Shown: positions 1 to 5,955 of the stretch, in pieces
Numbering within the stretch: the stretch's first letter is position 1
Layout of the letters: every line of letters starts with the position of its first letter
Source: Gammaproteobacteria bacterium
Lineage (GTDB): Bacteria; Pseudomonadota; Gammaproteobacteria; Steroidobacterales; Woeseiaceae
Direction of reading: 5' to 3'
Assembly (NCBI GenBank): GCA_030641695.1
Contig: DAOWGY010000172.1
Coordinates: 1 to 6,636, forward strand
Length of the DNA: 6,636 bases
Program-made: the position numbers and the translations under genes
Notes under the pieces: generated by a model
Told to the model about the DNA's origin: nothing
Databases searched by the model: none
Seen by the model: only the letters and a program-made list of their open reading frames with translations

Positions 1-522
1 GCCGAGATCGATGGTGCACCGTTGTCACTTGCAGGCGATGCCTTGCTGTCGGCGTATTACGTCAACGAACTGGTATTGAATTTCCTGCACCGCCACGATC
101 CGCAGCCGGAAATTTTCGACGCCTATTCCCGAGCGATCGCGGCACTGGCCGCCAGTGCGGAGCTGGCCGCCAACCTGCGCGTCTTCGAAATGGAGTTGCT
201 GCGCCTGCTCGGCTACGCCCTCAACCTCGAACATGAAGCAGTGACGCACCAGCCCATCGAAACGGCCGAATTCTATGAGTACCGTGTGGAGCAGGGCCCC
301 GTACGTGTCAGCAGGCAGGAAGGGCCGCTGGTGTTTGCCGGCGACGTGATTCGTGGCATCGGCGCTGCACGTTTTAACGAGCCGCACGTGCTGCAAGGCG
401 CCGGCCGCCTGTTGCGCGAGGTCATCAATTATCATCTCGATGGCAGGGAACTCAAAAGCCGCAAGGTGCTGCTTGACCTGCATCGCGCTAGAATTGCGTG
501 GGACCAGCGCGAAGAAACCTGA
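1..522 (+). CDS. recO: DNA repair protein RecO, C-terminal part (5' end outside window)
   Basis: RecO works with RecF and RecR to load RecA on SSB-coated single-stranded DNA during recombinational gap repair and strand annealing. The reading frame is open from base 1 and ends at TGA 520-522, so about 173 residues are visible. By family length (about 240 residues) roughly the first 70, carrying the N-terminal OB fold, lie upstream. The visible part matches the helical C-terminal domain: a YYVNELVL helix (compare YINELL in E. coli RecO), then FEMELLRLLGYALNLE (compare FELALLGHLGYGVNF), and a terminal LKSRKVL stretch matching LKSRELF. The first in-frame TTG or ATG codons in view are internal and should not be taken as the start. 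The stop codon directly abuts the pdxJ start. A recO-pdxJ pairing is common in gammaproteobacteria. The identification is from remembered family sequence, not a search. Confidence 0.93.
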   Translation, partial: AEIDGAPLSLAGDALLSAYYVNELVLNFLHRHDPQPEIFDAYSRAIAALAASAELAANLRVFEMELLRLLGYALNLEHEAVTHQPIETAEFYEYRVEQGPVRVSRQEGPLVFAGDVIRGIGAARFNEPHVLQGAGRLLREVINYHLDGRELKSRKVLLDLHRARIAWDQREET

Positions 523-1263
523 ATGACAGACAAGAATCCGATTTATCTCGGCGTGAACATTGATCACGTGGCCACGCTGAGGCAGGCGCGCGGTACGTCG
601 TACCCGCGACCGGTCGAGGCAGCCGTTATGGCAGAGCGTGCCGGCGCCGACAGTATTACCGTGCATTTGCGCGAAGACCGACGTCACATCCAGGATGCGG
701 ATCTCGCGGCAATCACCGAGGTGATGCGAACGCATATGAACCTGGAACTCGCCGTGACCGACGAGATGCTGGCAATCGCTGCGCAACTCAAACCGAGTGA
801 TTGTTGCCTCGTCCCGGAACACCGCGAGGAACTGACGACCGAAGGTGGGCTCGATGTTGCCGGGCAACTGGATCGCGTCAGCGATGCCTGCGCGCGTCTG
901 GCGCACGCGGGCATACGTGTGTCGCTATTCATCGACCCGGACAAGGCGCAGCTGGATGCAGCCGTTGCGGCCGGCGCGCCCGTCGTCGAACTGCATACGG
1001 GCGCCTACGCTGATGCCGCCGAGGCCGATCATGGCGCAGAGCTGCAGCGTATCGTCGATGCGGCGGAATACGGGCATGGTCTCGGCTTGATCATCAATGC
1101 CGGCCATGGCTTGCACTACAACAACGTCGGGGCCATTGCTGTCATCCCGCAGATCGTCGAACTCAACATCGGCCACGCCATCATTTCACGGGCGGTATTC
1201 GATGGCCTGGTGCTTGCCGTGACCGATATGAAGCGCCTCATGACGGAGGCGCGAGCGGCGTGA
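523..1263 (+). CDS. pdxJ: Pyridoxine 5'-phosphate synthase
   Basis: PdxJ is the last enzyme of the DXP-dependent vitamin B6 pathway. It condenses 1-deoxyxylulose 5-phosphate with 3-amino-2-oxopropyl phosphate to give pyridoxine 5'-phosphate in the cytoplasm. The 246-residue product has the family's usual length and resembles E. coli PdxJ throughout. Visible motifs are the N-terminal GVNIDHVATLRQARGT, the active-site HLREDRRH (H48, R50, R53, R54), MNLELAV with the catalytic glutamate at E75, LVPE and TTEGGLDV loops, and INAGHGLHY with the catalytic histidine at H195. ELNIGHAII near residues 213-221 forms the C-terminal phosphate-binding region of the TIM barrel. The ATG follows the recO stop with no gap, so translational coupling to recO is likely. 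Only a weak purine run (GAAGAAA, 511-517) precedes it. No defect is visible. Confidence 0.98.
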   Translation: MTDKNPIYLGVNIDHVATLRQARGTSYPRPVEAAVMAERAGADSITVHLREDRRHIQDADLAAITEVMRTHMNLELAVTDEMLAIAAQLKPSDCCLVPEHREELTTEGGLDVAGQLDRVSDACARLAHAGIRVSLFIDPDKAQLDAAVAAGAPVVELHTGAYADAAEADHGAELQRIVDAAEYGHGLGLIINAGHGLHYNNVGAIAVIPQIVELNIGHAIISRAVFDGLVLAVTDMKRLMTEARAA

Positions 1264-1270
1264 GTCGATC

Positions 1271-1651
1271 ATGATCTTCGGCGTCGGCACCGACATCGTC
1301 GAATTGTCACGCATTCAGTCCACGTACGAGCGCTTCGGCGATCATTTCGTCCAGCGGCTGCTCATGGATGAGGAACTCGAGATGTTTCGCAAGTCGAAGT
1401 GGCCGATACGATTCCTCGCCATGCGTTTTGCGGGCAAGGAAGCAACCGTCAAGGCGATGGGCACAGGCTTTGCCCACGGCGTCTGGTTGCGTGACGTGGG
1501 AATCACCAACAATGACTGGGGCCGGCCGCTCGTCATCTGGTCCGAGAGAGGGCGGGCCGTCTGCAAGCGGCTCGGCATCGGCAACGGTCACGTCAGCCTG
1601 ACCGACGATGGCGGACTGGTGCTCGCTTTTGCCGTCGTCGAGAGGGCCTGA
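1271..1651 (+). CDS. acpS: Holo-[acyl-carrier-protein] synthase
   Basis: AcpS transfers the 4'-phosphopantetheine arm of coenzyme A to the serine of apo-ACP, switching on fatty acid synthesis. The 126-residue product matches the E. coli enzyme in size. It carries both Mg-binding signatures: GVGTDIVE at residues 4-11 (D8) and RFAGKEATVKAMGTG at residues 52-66 (E57, with K56 and K61). The C-terminal HVSLTDDGGLVLAFAVVE matches the closing beta strands, where E. coli has HVTLADERHYACATVIIE. The gap to pdxJ is 7 bases and there is no obvious strong ribosome binding site, so coupling to pdxJ is likely. pdxJ-acpS is a well-known gene pair in gammaproteobacteria. Nothing unusual is visible in the active site. 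Confidence 0.97.
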   Translation: MIFGVGTDIVELSRIQSTYERFGDHFVQRLLMDEELEMFRKSKWPIRFLAMRFAGKEATVKAMGTGFAHGVWLRDVGITNNDWGRPLVIWSERGRAVCKRLGIGNGHVSLTDDGGLVLAFAVVERA

Positions 1652-1653
1652 TC

Positions 1654-2430
1654 ATGCATTGTTTCTCATTCGATATTGAAACCATTCCCGACGTCGAGTT
1701 CGGGCGGCGCATGTGGAACCTCGAGGACCTGTCTGACGAAGACGTTGCGACGGCGATGACGTTCAAGCACCAACAAAAGACCGGCAGCGACTTTCTGCCG
1801 CTGCACCAGCACCGCGTTGTTGCGATCTCGGTGGCATTGCGCACGGGGGACAGTTTCAGGATCTGGAGTCTCGGCGACGAGGATTCCGGCGAGCAAGAGA
1901 TCGTGCGGCGCTTTTTTGACGGTATCGAACGCTATGCGCCGGACCTCGTGTCATGGAACGGCAGCGGCTTCGACCTGCCTGTATTGCACTATCGTGCGCT
2001 GAAGCACGGTATTCAGGCGCCGCGTTACTGGGAAACCGGCGACAACGATCGGGAATACAAGTGGAACAATTACCTTGGCCGTTTCCACTGGCGCCACGTC
2101 GACCTGATGGACGTGCTCGCGGCCTACCAGGTTCGTGCGCGCGCGAGTCTGGATCAGGCAGCCGTACTGCTGGGTTTCCCCGGTAAGCTGGGCATGAGTG
2201 GTGACAAAGTCTGGGACTGCTGGCTGGGTGGCGGCATTCGCGAGATTCGCAATTATTGCGAAACCGATGTGCTCAATACCTGGCTGATCTACCTGCAGTT
2301 CGAGTACCTGCGTGGCAATCTCGACGCCGCCGGCCTCGAGCGCGAATTCGCATTGGTTCGCGAGACGCTCGGCACGATGGGCCAACCTCATCTCGACGAG
2401 TTTCTCGGCGCCTGGCAAGAGCCCGAATAA
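1654..2430 (+). CDS. Predicted 3'-5' exonuclease, DnaQ-like fold (PolB-exonuclease-related family)
   Basis: This 258-residue protein is a stand-alone DnaQ/RNase H-like 3'-5' exonuclease, related to the proofreading domain of family B DNA polymerases (the family known as DNA_pol_B_exo2). It has all three exonuclease motifs: Exo I FSFDIETIP with metal ligands D7 and E9, Exo II SWNGSGFDLPVL with D107, and Exo III YCETDVLNT with D205 and the tyrosine at Y201. All four acidic metal ligands are present, so it should be catalytically active. No polymerase, helicase or nucleic-acid-binding domain is attached. The start is supported by a purine-rich site GAGAGGG (1640-1646), 7 bases upstream. It lies 2 bases after acpS, which suggests co-transcription with recO-pdxJ-acpS. 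A DNA repair or RNA processing role is inferred; the true substrate of this family is not known to me. Confidence 0.88.
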   Translation: MHCFSFDIETIPDVEFGRRMWNLEDLSDEDVATAMTFKHQQKTGSDFLPLHQHRVVAISVALRTGDSFRIWSLGDEDSGEQEIVRRFFDGIERYAPDLVSWNGSGFDLPVLHYRALKHGIQAPRYWETGDNDREYKWNNYLGRFHWRHVDLMDVLAAYQVRARASLDQAAVLLGFPGKLGMSGDKVWDCWLGGGIREIRNYCETDVLNTWLIYLQFEYLRGNLDAAGLEREFALVRETLGTMGQPHLDEFLGAWQEPE

Positions 2431-2460
2431 TTCACGAGTATGATGCGCTCTCGCTTAGTC

Positions 2461-2541
2461 TTTGATCGCCTGAGGGATTTTCCTTACTCGGAAATAATCA
2501 CCGATATTCCGCTCCCTCGGAAAATCCCTCAGCCGACCAAA
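2461..2541. repeat. Nested imperfect inverted repeat filling an intergenic gap (REP/MITE-like or structured RNA candidate)
   Basis: Two 23-base arms (2461-2483 and 2519-2541) are inverted copies with 21 of 23 positions matching. The inner 14 bases are perfect: CTGAGGGATTTTCC at 2470-2483 and its reverse complement at 2519-2532. The 35-base spacer holds a second hairpin at 2489-2511. It pairs CGG-AAT-ATC with GAT-ATT-CCG around an ACC loop, leaving two single bulged adenines (2492 and 2496). The whole 81-base unit could fold as a long stem topped by an asymmetric internal loop and a smaller hairpin. No U-run follows the right arm, so it is not a standard intrinsic terminator on the + strand. 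The shape resembles dispersed intergenic palindromes or miniature elements, but no second copy occurs in this window, so the class is a guess. It could also act as a processing or attenuation structure between the exonuclease gene and rlmD. Confidence 0.75.
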
Positions 2542-2589
2542 TCCTTGACCGATCTTACGCACCAACTCGTGAAAGCTTCGGGCTAGCGC

Positions 2590-3906
2590 ATGGCACGCCG
2601 ACGACGAGAACCCGAAACGGCCAGGATTGTCTCGGTTACCCACGATGGCCGTGGAATCGCAGATACGAGCGGCAAAAAGGTGTTCGTCGCCGGCGCGCTG
2701 GCTGGTGAGCAGGTGCGCTATATGCGCCGCAAGTCGCGCCGCAAGTTCGACGAAGCAGAGTTGCTCGAAATCATCGAGGCGTCACCGGATCGCATCGAGG
2801 CGCGCTGCGAGGCGTTCGGTCGCTGCGGTGGCTGTGCCCTGCAACACGTCAGCGTCGAGCAACAGCGGGCCATCAAGTTTCAAACACTGCGTGACAACCT
2901 CGCGCGTATTGGTAACGTGGAACCCGGGCGCTGGCTGGATGCGCTGACCGGCCCGGACTGGAATTATCGGCGACGTGCGCGCCTTGGCGTGAAGGATGTT
3001 GCGGCCAAGGGCCGGGTGCTCGTCGGCTTTCGCGAGCGTCATGCGCCATTTATCACTGACATGCATCGCTGCGAAGTACTTGCCCAACCCATCGACGGGC
3101 TGATCGATGTGCTGAGTGAGTTGATCGGCAAGCTTTCAATCAGGGCACGCCTGCCGCAGATCGAGGTCGCGATTGCAGAAAATGCGGTTGCGCTGGTGTT
3201 TCGCGTACTCGACGCGCCGAACGACGAAGACCGCAACGCGTTTCGGCAGTTTGCCGATCAACACGATGTGCGCGTGTATCTTCAACCCGGCGGGCTGGAT
3301 TCGATCGAGCTATTGCATCCATCCGAGGCGCCGGAGCCGCTCAATTACACGCTGCCCGATTTTGATGTGCGTATCGAGTTCGAGCCCGTCGATTTCGTCC
3401 AGGTCAACAGCGACATCAACCGACGCCTGGTCGCTGCCGCCATCGAACTTCTGGCCCCGGAGGCGCAGGATCGCGTGCTCGACCTGTATTGCGGTATTGG
3501 CAATTTCTCGTTGCCGCTCGCGCGCCACGCTGTCGCCGTGCTCGGCATCGAGGGTGACAAGAACCTGGTGCGGCGGGCGGCTGCGAATGCAACCGCCAAC
3601 CGCCTCGCACACGCGGAGTTTCGCTGCGCTGATCTTGCTGCAATCGACGGTACTGAAAGCTGGCTGCGAGAATCCTGGGATCGACTGTTGCTGGATCCGG
3701 CGCGCAGTGGCGCGGCCGAGATCGTGCAGCATATCGACAAGATCGGGCCACAACGTATTGTGTACGTCTCCTGTCACCCGGGCACGTTGGCGCGCGACGC
3801 CGGGGCGCTGGTCAATGACGCGGGTTACCGGCTGGAGGCGGCCGGGATCATCGACATGTTCCCGCACACGGCCCATGTAGAGTCGATTGCGGTGTTTAGT
3901 AAATAG
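2590..3906 (+). CDS. rlmD: 23S rRNA (uracil-1939-C5)-methyltransferase
   Basis: RlmD (RumA) uses S-adenosylmethionine to methylate C5 of U1939 in 23S rRNA. The 438-residue product is close to the E. coli length (433). Its parts in order are an N-terminal TRAM RNA-binding domain (about residues 8-64), the 4Fe-4S cluster cysteines C73, C79, C82 (CEAFGRCGGC) and C161 (MHRC), a central domain, FVQVNSDIN at 269-277 with the SAM-contacting Q271, the SAM-binding loop DLYCGIGNFSLP at 298-309, LLLDPARSG at 366-374, the nucleophilic cysteine C395 in YVSCHPGTLARD, and the general-base region HVES with E431. The four cluster cysteines point to RlmD rather than TrmA, which lacks the cluster; RlmC carries one too but is shorter. 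The start is fixed by an in-frame TAG at 2584-2586, one codon before the ATG. The ribosome binding site is weak. No defects are seen. Confidence 0.95.
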   Translation: MARRRREPETARIVSVTHDGRGIADTSGKKVFVAGALAGEQVRYMRRKSRRKFDEAELLEIIEASPDRIEARCEAFGRCGGCALQHVSVEQQRAIKFQTLRDNLARIGNVEPGRWLDALTGPDWNYRRRARLGVKDVAAKGRVLVGFRERHAPFITDMHRCEVLAQPIDGLIDVLSELIGKLSIRARLPQIEVAIAENAVALVFRVLDAPNDEDRNAFRQFADQHDVRVYLQPGGLDSIELLHPSEAPEPLNYTLPDFDVRIEFEPVDFVQVNSDINRRLVAAAIELLAPEAQDRVLDLYCGIGNFSLPLARHAVAVLGIEGDKNLVRRAAANATANRLAHAEFRCADLAAIDGTESWLRESWDRLLLDPARSGAAEIVQHIDKIGPQRIVYVSCHPGTLARDAGALVNDAGYRLEAAGIIDMFPHTAHVESIAVFSK

Positions 3907-3940
3907 TTAATTATTAATAAGTTAAGATACTATTCTCGAA
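3907..3940 (+). promoter_or_regulatory. AT-rich island, putative promoter of nagZ
   Basis: Directly after the rlmD stop codon the sequence becomes strongly AT-rich for about 34 bases, in sharp contrast to the GC-rich surroundings. It includes a perfect 10-base palindrome, TTATTAATAA (3911-3920). Minus-10-like hexamers are TACTAT (3928-3933) and the overlapping TATTCT (3931-3936), each matching four of six consensus bases. The best minus-35 candidate, TTAATT (3907-3912), is poor. A promoter here fits the 114-base gap and would let nagZ be transcribed independently of rlmD. The hexamers are weak, so this rests mainly on composition and position. Confidence 0.4.
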
Positions 3941-3949
3941 TCAATCGCA

Positions 3950-3964
3950 CTTTGTTGCACAAAG
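3950..3964. promoter_or_regulatory. Short perfect dyad in the nagZ leader
   Basis: CTTTGT (3950-3955) and ACAAAG (3959-3964) are perfect inverted copies around a three-base TGC centre. The site lies just downstream of the AT-rich putative promoter, where an operator or a small 5' leader hairpin could sit. A dyad of this size can arise by chance, and I do not recognise a regulator for it. Confidence 0.25.
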
Positions 3965-3967
3965 GGA

Positions 3968-4000
3968 CCGTGGCGCTCTAACCTAATCGAGGCCACACGG
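3968..4000. other. Possible leader hairpin upstream of nagZ
   Basis: CCGTGGC (3968-3974) can pair with GCCAC-A-CGG (3992-4000), leaving one bulged adenine and a 17-base loop. If transcription starts in the AT-rich island, this would be a 5' untranslated hairpin ending about 8 bases before the ribosome binding site. The loop is large and no conserved riboswitch pattern is recognised, so a regulatory role is speculative. Confidence 0.2.
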
Positions 4001-4008
4001 CCCGGTTC

Positions 4009-4015
4009 GGGGGAG
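4009..4015 (+). promoter_or_regulatory. Ribosome binding site of nagZ
   Basis: GGGGGAG lies 5 bases before the ATG at 4021. It is the clearest Shine-Dalgarno-like site in the window and selects that start. A nearer ATG at 4016 is out of frame and too close to be used. Confidence 0.7.
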
Positions 4016-4020
4016 ATGGC

Positions 4021-5067
4021 ATGTCACTAGGACCCGTGATGCTCGATATCGACGGCCTCAGCCTCACGCCGGCTGATCGTGATCTGTTGCTCGAGCCGGC
4101 GGTTGGCGGCCTGATTCTGTTCAGCCGTAATTACGAGTCGCCACAGCAGGTGACCGACCTGGTTGCCGAGGTGCGTGCACTGCGGAGTCCGCCGCCCATT
4201 GTCGCTGTCGATCACGAAGGCGGTCGGATACAGCGTTTTCGTGAGGGTTTTACGGCCATCCCGCCAATGCGCGTGCTGGGTCGTGAGTACGACAGCGATC
4301 CGGACAAGGCGCTTGCGCTGACGCGGCAGGCAGGCTGGCTGATCGCCTCCGAGCTGCGCGCGATTGGCGTCGACCTGTGTTTCGCACCCTGCGTCGATCT
4401 CGACTGGGGCGTCAGCGATATCATCGGTGACCGCTCGTTTCACGCCAAAGCCGAGGTTGTCGCTGAACTGACGGCAGAGTTTTCGCGTGGTTTGCGCAGT
4501 GCGGGCATGGCCGCCGTAGCCAAGCACTTCCCGGGGCACGGTGCCGTAGTGGCCGATTCGCACCAGAAGCTGCCCGTCGACCGCCGCGACTACGGCGATG
4601 TGCTCGACGACATGCGCCCCTACGACAAGCTGATAGGCAACGGACTCATAGCAGGCGTTATGATGGCGCACATCGTGTATCAGCAAATGGACACGTTGCC
4701 GGCCGGGTTCGCACCGTTCTGGATTCAGCGCGAGCTGCGCTCGAGATTGGGCTTCGACGGCGCGGTACTCAGCGATGACCTCAGTATGAAGGCGACGCGT
4801 GAGTATGGCCCAATGCCGGAGCGGGCGCGGCGGGCGCTCGAAGCCGGTTGCGACATGATTCTCGTTTGCAACGACCGTGATGCCGCGCTCGGCACGGTGA
4901 AGGCGCTGCGAGACTACTCGAACCCGCTGTCCCTGGTGCGACTCGCCAGACTTCACGGCACGGGACACGTATTACGTGAATCACTCCTCGGCAGCGACGA
5001 GTGGCATCAGGCAAACTCCGAGTTAACGAAGTGGACGGAGCGCCCGCAACTGGAACTTGACGCCTGA
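4021..5067 (+). CDS. nagZ: Beta-N-acetylhexosaminidase (peptidoglycan recycling, GH3)
   Basis: NagZ removes the non-reducing N-acetylglucosamine from GlcNAc-1,6-anhydro-muropeptides in the cytoplasm, a key step of cell wall recycling. Where an AmpC/AmpR system exists, its products also act as beta-lactamase-inducing signals. The 348-residue product is a single GH3 TIM barrel of usual length (E. coli about 341) with no signal peptide. Visible motifs are GGLILFSRNY (29-38), VAVDHEGGRIQRF (61-73, substrate contact D64), APCVDLDWG (122-130), GDRSFH (136-141), AKHFPGHG (167-174), DSH (179-181) with the Asp-His acid/base pair D179/H181, AHIVY (216-220) and VLSDDLSM (249-256) with the nucleophile expected at D252. 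All catalytic elements are intact. It begins after its own apparent promoter and strong ribosome binding site, and ends 3 bases before the next gene, so the two are probably co-transcribed. Confidence 0.96.
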   Translation: MSLGPVMLDIDGLSLTPADRDLLLEPAVGGLILFSRNYESPQQVTDLVAEVRALRSPPPIVAVDHEGGRIQRFREGFTAIPPMRVLGREYDSDPDKALALTRQAGWLIASELRAIGVDLCFAPCVDLDWGVSDIIGDRSFHAKAEVVAELTAEFSRGLRSAGMAAVAKHFPGHGAVVADSHQKLPVDRRDYGDVLDDMRPYDKLIGNGLIAGVMMAHIVYQQMDTLPAGFAPFWIQRELRSRLGFDGAVLSDDLSMKATREYGPMPERARRALEAGCDMILVCNDRDAALGTVKALRDYSNPLSLVRLARLHGTGHVLRESLLGSDEWHQANSELTKWTERPQLELDA

Positions 5068-5070
5068 GCC

Positions 5071-5955
5071 ATGAAGTCAGTCAATCGGAGAATTCTCGAA
5101 CAGGTGATCGCCGAGTCGGCGGAACCCGTGATCGTCGTAAGGGTCGACCACTCGGAATGGCCCGTTGCGCTCTGCAATCGCGCATTCGAGGCGATTGGCG
5201 GCGGTGAGTCCCTTGGCAAGCCGTTCGCGGATGTCATCGAACACATGGTGGGGCGCGAGCTCGCGCTCGAAATCAGCGAGGCTGTGCGGTCGAAGCAGGA
5301 AACCAGTTTTGCGGTCGAACAGGGAGGCCGCGAGTTCCTGCTGGCGCTGAAGCCCCTGTCACTGCCGGAGGATAAAGACGCCAGGTTCTGCGCCGCGTTC
5401 TGGCGTGGCGGTTCCGGCACGATTGCGGACGCCAGCGCGGAGGTGCAGCACGCGCTGCTCAAGGCAAAGCGACGCATACGCGATCTGACCCGCGACGATC
5501 CCGTTACCGGACTCCTGAATGAGCGCTCATTTCGTGAAGTTCTGGACCACGACTGGGCCGTAGCAGCGCGCGAAAAAAGTATGTTGGCGATCGTCATATT
5601 TACGCTCGACGACTTCGAAGCTTATTTCGACGTGTTCGGCCGGCACGCATCGGATTCCTGCCTGCGCCGCGTTGGGCAGGCCATTCGGCGTTGCCTCAGG
5701 CGCGCGAGCGATGTCGCCGCGAGGCTGGAGGGCGACAAACTCGTTGTCCTGTCGCATGCGTCCAGCGAGCAAAGCGTGCGTGAATTTGCGACGCGCATAT
5801 CCACGGCAGTTCGGGAACTCGGCCTGCACCACCCGCGCTCGGGCGCCGGCCGCTTTGTAACCGTGTCGTTTCACGTAGCTGTCGCGGACGCCGCTGAGGA
5901 TACTCGAGGCGCAATGCAGTTTCTGGACGAATTACTGCGAAATGCTGCCGAGTAA
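5071..5955 (+). CDS. PAS plus degenerate GGDEF domain protein
   Basis: This 294-residue soluble protein looks like a cytoplasmic signalling protein with no membrane segment. Residues about 8-112 resemble a PAS sensor domain (AEPVIVVRVDHSEWPV, then CNRAFEAIGG). A charged, probably coiled-coil linker (about 120-140) leads to a GGDEF-like domain beginning at DDPVTGLLNERSF (142-154). That domain keeps its overall pattern, including CLRRVGQAI (197-205) and the RxxD inhibitory-site motif R211-D214. Key diguanylate cyclase positions are changed: the first metal-binding Asp appears to be T178 (TLDDFE), the guanine-contacting Asn is F186, and the signature is EGDKL (220-224) instead of GGDEF. It is therefore probably not an active cyclase; a c-di-GMP-binding or purely structural role is possible. 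It follows nagZ after only 3 bases, without a clear ribosome binding site, and overlaps the convergent csiV-like gene by 24 bases. I do not know a named homologue. Confidence 0.85.
   Translation: MKSVNRRILEQVIAESAEPVIVVRVDHSEWPVALCNRAFEAIGGGESLGKPFADVIEHMVGRELALEISEAVRSKQETSFAVEQGGREFLLALKPLSLPEDKDARFCAAFWRGGSGTIADASAEVQHALLKAKRRIRDLTRDDPVTGLLNERSFREVLDHDWAVAAREKSMLAIVIFTLDDFEAYFDVFGRHASDSCLRRVGQAIRRCLRRASDVAARLEGDKLVVLSHASSEQSVREFATRISTAVRELGLHHPRSGAGRFVTVSFHVAVADAAEDTRGAMQFLDELLRNAAE

Noticed and set aside
25..906. Long minus-strand open frame (293 codons) opposite recO and pdxJ
   Set aside because: It lies wholly opposite two well-recognised genes, has no recognisable domain, and long antisense frames are common in GC-rich coding DNA.
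2461..2541. Intrinsic terminator for the recO-to-exonuclease unit
   Set aside because: The stem is long enough, but no U-run follows either arm on the strand that would need it, and the 35-base spacer is atypical.
2545..2589. TTGACC as a minus-35 box for an rlmD promoter
   Set aside because: No acceptable minus-10 hexamer lies at 16-19 bases' spacing, so a promoter here is not supported.
2455..2643. Minus-strand open frame of 62 codons across the inverted repeat
   Set aside because: It starts inside rlmD and its C-terminal third is simply the translated repeat. There is no ribosome binding site or recognisable family, so I treat the region as a structured intergenic element.
3310..3876. Minus-strand open frames opposite the 3' half of rlmD
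   Set aside because: rlmD motifs run through this region without interruption, and the antisense products have no recognisable features.
4027..4968. Long minus-strand open frame (313 codons) opposite nagZ
   Set aside because: It mirrors the intact nagZ codon pattern and shows no family motif. It is an antisense shadow.
5007..5597. Minus-strand open frame (196 codons) opposite the nagZ end and the PAS/GGDEF gene
   Set aside because: Its composition is Ser/Arg-rich, as expected from reading a GC-rich gene backwards, and it spans a gene junction on the other strand.
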